DNA of 64,000 nt from NCBI GenBank assembly GCA_031551125.1, contig JAVBOB010000011.1, positions 124,001 through 188,000 on the forward strand, given 5' to 3'. A program made the position numbers and the translations under genes. Shown here in pieces: positions 61,704-64,000 of the stretch (the first letter of the stretch is position 1; every line of letters starts with the position of its first letter). Under the pieces are notes generated by a model that had not been told where the DNA came from, did not search any database, and saw only the letters and a program-made list of their open reading frames with translations. Origin of the DNA: JAIRNF01 sp031551125 (GTDB taxonomy: Bacteria > Bacteroidota > Bacteroidia > Bacteroidales > UBA932).

Positions 61704-61771
61704 CGTCATTGCGAGCGAAGCGAAGCAATCTGTTTAATTCAGGAGATTGCTTCGCTTCGCTCGCAATGACG
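61704..61771. repeat. GTCATTGCGAGCGAAG hairpin unit, short copy
   Basis: CGTCATTGCGAGCGAAGCGA with AGCAATCT and its exact inverse surround a 12-base loop, forming a 28-bp perfect hairpin. It sits directly upstream of the beta-lactamase-like gene. Confidence 0.85.
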
Positions 61772-61830
61772 TGCTTTTTATAGGTTTGAACTCATTACTT
61801 GTCCGTAGGACATTAACATAATGCGAATTG

Positions 61831-62733
61831 CTACTTAAACTTAATAGCCACAGGTGTAAGCGTGTAGCCTCTTTCTTTAAGTAGTGTAGTTACTCCCTTA
61901 ATTGATTTTATATCGGAAAGATGTAATGCGCCTACAGCAGTGAACAGCGGTTGCTTCCCTTCCTGCATAAGGCTATCAATACGCTCAGCCATGAGCAGGT
62001 TACGCTTGTCCAGCAGCTCTTCTTTCATTAGCGGACTTGGAGTACTTTCGTCCAGCTCTTTTTCTAAGCTTTCAAAGTCCTGATTCTTGTATGCATCCAT
62101 AAGCTTGCCAAGCATATCTTTTGCTCCGGTAAACTTGTTTAGCGCATCTTTCAGCATGGTTGCCTGTTCTTCAAGCGGAATAGCATCAACGGCATCCAGC
62201 TGTTCATCTATCGTTTCGAGCCCGAATATTTGCTTGCCCTCTTTTTTTGCATAGGTGTATAGCTCTTGGTCAACCGACAGGGTAGGCGTACTAAAATCTT
62301 CAATAAACATGTATGATGAGGCAAACAGCGGTTTAATACGTTTGGCGTAGTTTGCACCCATTAGCTTCATCATGGGGAGGTTCATTAGCTTCTCGAAGGC
62401 TTCTTCACCTAGCAGTATGTCAAGTGTGCTGTCTCCGGTAATCATTATCCGCTCGGCAAGCATGGCTTGGTTTACCTGTTCAAGGTCAACTTCTAAGGCA
62501 AAGCTGCTACAGCTGTCAATAGATTTAAAAATGCGCTTGGGAATTTTGAATACATTATCATCATACACATGTATGGTGCCGAAAAGGTAGGAGGGAGCGG
62601 TCAGCCCGTTTCCTTCAATCTTCCATAACAATGACGATGAAGGCTGTGGCTGTGCACCAAGACAACCAAACAGAAAAAGGGATACAATTGTTGAAAGGCC
62701 TACTGCGGTTGCTTTCTTCTTACTTTCTTTCAT
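61831..62733 (-). CDS. TraB/GumN family lipoprotein
   Basis: The product has 300 residues from MKESKKKATAVGLSTIVSLFLFGC (lipobox LFGC, Cys ~24). YLFGTIHVYDDNVF, SFALEVDLEQVNQ and LFTAVGALHLSDIKSIKGVTTLLKERGY give the two GxxH motifs and conserved Glu of the TraB/PrgY/GumN family, proposed to be metal-dependent proteases. Outer-membrane or periplasmic. The next gene upstream on this strand is the A2M protein. Confidence 0.9.
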   Translation of the reverse strand: MKESKKKATAVGLSTIVSLFLFGCLGAQPQPSSSLLWKIEGNGLTAPSYLFGTIHVYDDNVFKIPKRIFKSIDSCSSFALEVDLEQVNQAMLAERIMITGDSTLDILLGEEAFEKLMNLPMMKLMGANYAKRIKPLFASSYMFIEDFSTPTLSVDQELYTYAKKEGKQIFGLETIDEQLDAVDAIPLEEQATMLKDALNKFTGAKDMLGKLMDAYKNQDFESLEKELDESTPSPLMKEELLDKRNLLMAERIDSLMQEGKQPLFTAVGALHLSDIKSIKGVTTLLKERGYTLTPVAIKFK

Positions 62734-62771
62734 AAGGTGTGAGTTTAATACAATAACAAAGCTATAAAAAA

Positions 62772-62806
62772 ATACCGTCACTGCAAGTTATTCACAATGA
62801 CGGTAT
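62772..62806 (-). terminator. Terminator of the alpha-2-macroglobulin gene
   Basis: ATACCGTCA / TGACGGTAT stem on the minus strand followed by a T-run (complement of 62763-62772), 23 bases after the stop at 62829. Confidence 0.7.
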
Positions 62807-62828
62807 GTGGTTGGCCTTTCGACCGGTT

Positions 62829-64000
62829 TTAGTTCTTTACTTCAACCCACTGACCTGCCGTATTGGCTGATATTGAGTTGTCATACATAGCGCTGCATGA
62901 TACGGCCGGTAAGTAGAACTTACCCTTGTAGGCCGCGTTAAGCCTTACGATGAAGGTTTTTTGCTCACCTGCTTTTATTGAGAAGTAAGTGTAAACCCTA
63001 TCATCACGAATGTCACGATAATCGTAGGGGCTTTCGTTAACCGCATCGCCATTATCGTTCAGGCGGGTATTGATAATTTCCCAACCTGACGGGAAGACGT
63101 GGCTAAGTATCATGTTCTTGTAGTTGCCTTGTAAACCGGGGTTGTACACCGTTACCACGGCAAAGAAATCTGTGCCTTGCTCCATGTTGCTCACATCGGT
63201 TCTGCCATTAGCTGTCTGATAGTTTACCTGTATCTTCAATCCGCTTTCAGCAGCAACCTCATCTCCTACGGCTGGTATTCCCTCGGAAACAATACGAACA
63301 AATATGTCATTGCCGGCATTATTTACCAAGTCAATCTTAGCCTTTTTAAGGTCGGTAATGGTACCACGCCAGAAAGGCTTGCTAGTCGAAACCTTTTGCT
63401 TTCCGTTGTCGGTATATTCAACCTTAATTTCCTTCGTACCCTTATCGCTGGCAGCGTATTTTGAAAGCGACATAAGGCAGTAGGCGGTAGTTTGCGTACT
63501 CATCCACATGTTAGATTGCAAGGCTTTCGATACTTTTTGAACCAAGTCAAACGCCTTTTCTTTTTCTTTCAAAATAGTCATTGTTTCAATAATCATAGCC
63601 CAGTCACGTTCCTGAGAGCCAAAGCTCTGAGAAAATCCGTTGTAAGGCTTGATATCGTTACCTGCGTTAAGTATCAGCTTGCGGGCAACATCGGCTTGTC
63701 CGGCCTGTGCATAAGCGGCAGCCAGCATCCACTTGGCTTGTATTGATAAGTCGCTGCGCTCTTTCAAGCGGTTCATAGCACCCGTTTCAGGCGATTTGGC
63801 TAAGGCAAGCGTGTACAAACGGTAGGCTTGGTCAAAATCATTTTGAGCGTAGCTGTAGTAGTCGCCCTTTGCGTTTTGCTTATTCCAGTTGTTAGCCTCT
63901 TTCTTTTGGAAGGCAAGCCAACCCGATTTCATACCGTAAGGAAGCGAGTAGCCGAGATTTTCCGCCTCAATCATAAAGTGGCCTGCATAGCTGCTACCCC
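62829..64000 (-). CDS. Alpha-2-macroglobulin family protein, C-terminal part (cut by window end)
   Basis: The frame is open to the window edge. The codons before the ATG at 63974 read SSYAGHFMIEAENLGYSLP, so the gene continues beyond 64000. Visible are the end of the helical toroid (TED-like) domain with repeated helices (LSIQAKWMLAAAYAQAGQ, STQTTAYCLMSLSKYA) and the C-terminal receptor-binding-like beta domain (DFFAVVTVYNPG, SHVFPSGWEIINTRL, RVYTYFSIKAGEQKTFIVRLNAAYKGKFYLPAVSCSAMYD). Bacterial A2Ms trap proteases in the periplasm. The thioester region is outside the window. Confidence 0.9.
   Translation of the reverse strand, partial: GSSYAGHFMIEAENLGYSLPYGMKSGWLAFQKKEANNWNKQNAKGDYYSYAQNDFDQAYRLYTLALAKSPETGAMNRLKERSDLSIQAKWMLAAAYAQAGQADVARKLILNAGNDIKPYNGFSQSFGSQERDWAMIIETMTILKEKEKAFDLVQKVSKALQSNMWMSTQTTAYCLMSLSKYAASDKGTKEIKVEYTDNGKQKVSTSKPFWRGTITDLKKAKIDLVNNAGNDIFVRIVSEGIPAVGDEVAAESGLKIQVNYQTANGRTDVSNMEQGTDFFAVVTVYNPGLQGNYKNMILSHVFPSGWEIINTRLNDNGDAVNESPYDYRDIRDDRVYTYFSIKAGEQKTFIVRLNAAYKGKFYLPAVSCSAMYDNSISANTAGQWVEVKN

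Overview
The window comes from a Bacteroidota chromosome, most likely an anaerobic, fermentative member of the Bacteroidales. The evidence is: promoters of the Bacteroidota TAnnTTTG type, few Shine-Dalgarno sites, a T9SS type B sorting domain on a subtilase, FecR/ECF sigma signalling, an OstA-like/SurA/PPIase/guaB cluster, and an oxygen-sensitive [FeFe]-hydrogenase maturase (HydG). I see no rRNA, tRNA, CRISPR array, intact insertion sequence or prophage.

Positions 1-6560 are an accessory region that looks like an array of displaced polymorphic-toxin cassettes. It holds a deaminase-like toxin tail (192-515) with a candidate immunity gene, and a long metallopeptidase-containing fragment with a TNT/ADP-ribosyltransferase-like C-terminus (833-3412) plus its candidate immunity gene. 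It also holds an orphan cassette ending in a methyltransferase-like domain (4090-5460), and the last 15 codons of a further toxin with a membrane-protein candidate immunity gene (5851-6423). The cassettes are separated by a ~150 bp element made of four consecutive hairpins. Three complete copies (3746-3894, 3941-4090, 5640-5789) and at least one partial copy (204-239) are present. The 4090 cassette starts with the same 17 bases found at 2049 inside the long toxin gene, just after its peptidase domain, so C-terminal exchange by recombination is plausible. A PKD-repeat lipoprotein and a large outer-membrane barrel protein (6778-9891) follow.

Positions 10300-22550 are mostly housekeeping: a THUMP-like methyltransferase, truA, a DUF2795 protein, a cobalamin adenosyltransferase, a LolD/MacB-type ATPase, the run rsfS-ftsH-cdsA-psd (ribosome silencing, membrane proteolysis, phospholipid synthesis), an AI-2E family transporter, and a TM1266-like regulator followed by hydG. 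Positions 22633-25911 hold two unknown secreted proteins, one with Sel1 repeats, next to two divergent small HTH regulators.

Positions 25967-35453 carry a MerR-NIF3-zinc ribbon operon in which the zinc ribbon protein has a long histone-H1-like N-terminal extension, two tandem M23 peptidases, alaS and hflX. Positions 35667-53986 carry an M28 peptidase, the operon SDR-thioesterase-cls-subtilase, a TPR protein, rpe, the envelope-biogenesis cluster guaB-PPIase-surA-OstA-like, namZ and a YitT protein. Positions 54291-64000 carry pgeF, small membrane proteins, a FecR / STN-DUF3575 / ECF sigma signalling set, a class A beta-lactamase-like protein, a TraB/GumN protein and the C-terminal part of an alpha-2-macroglobulin cut by the window end.

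Intergenic DNA is unusually rich in interspersed repeats. There are hairpin units with GTCATTGCGAGCGAAG ends, CCCCCTAAAGGGGG palindromes, ACCACATAGGTACATAG strings, low-complexity 'gaacaaagaataagg' tracts, and one perfect 49-bp inverted repeat at 57649-57697/57821-57869.
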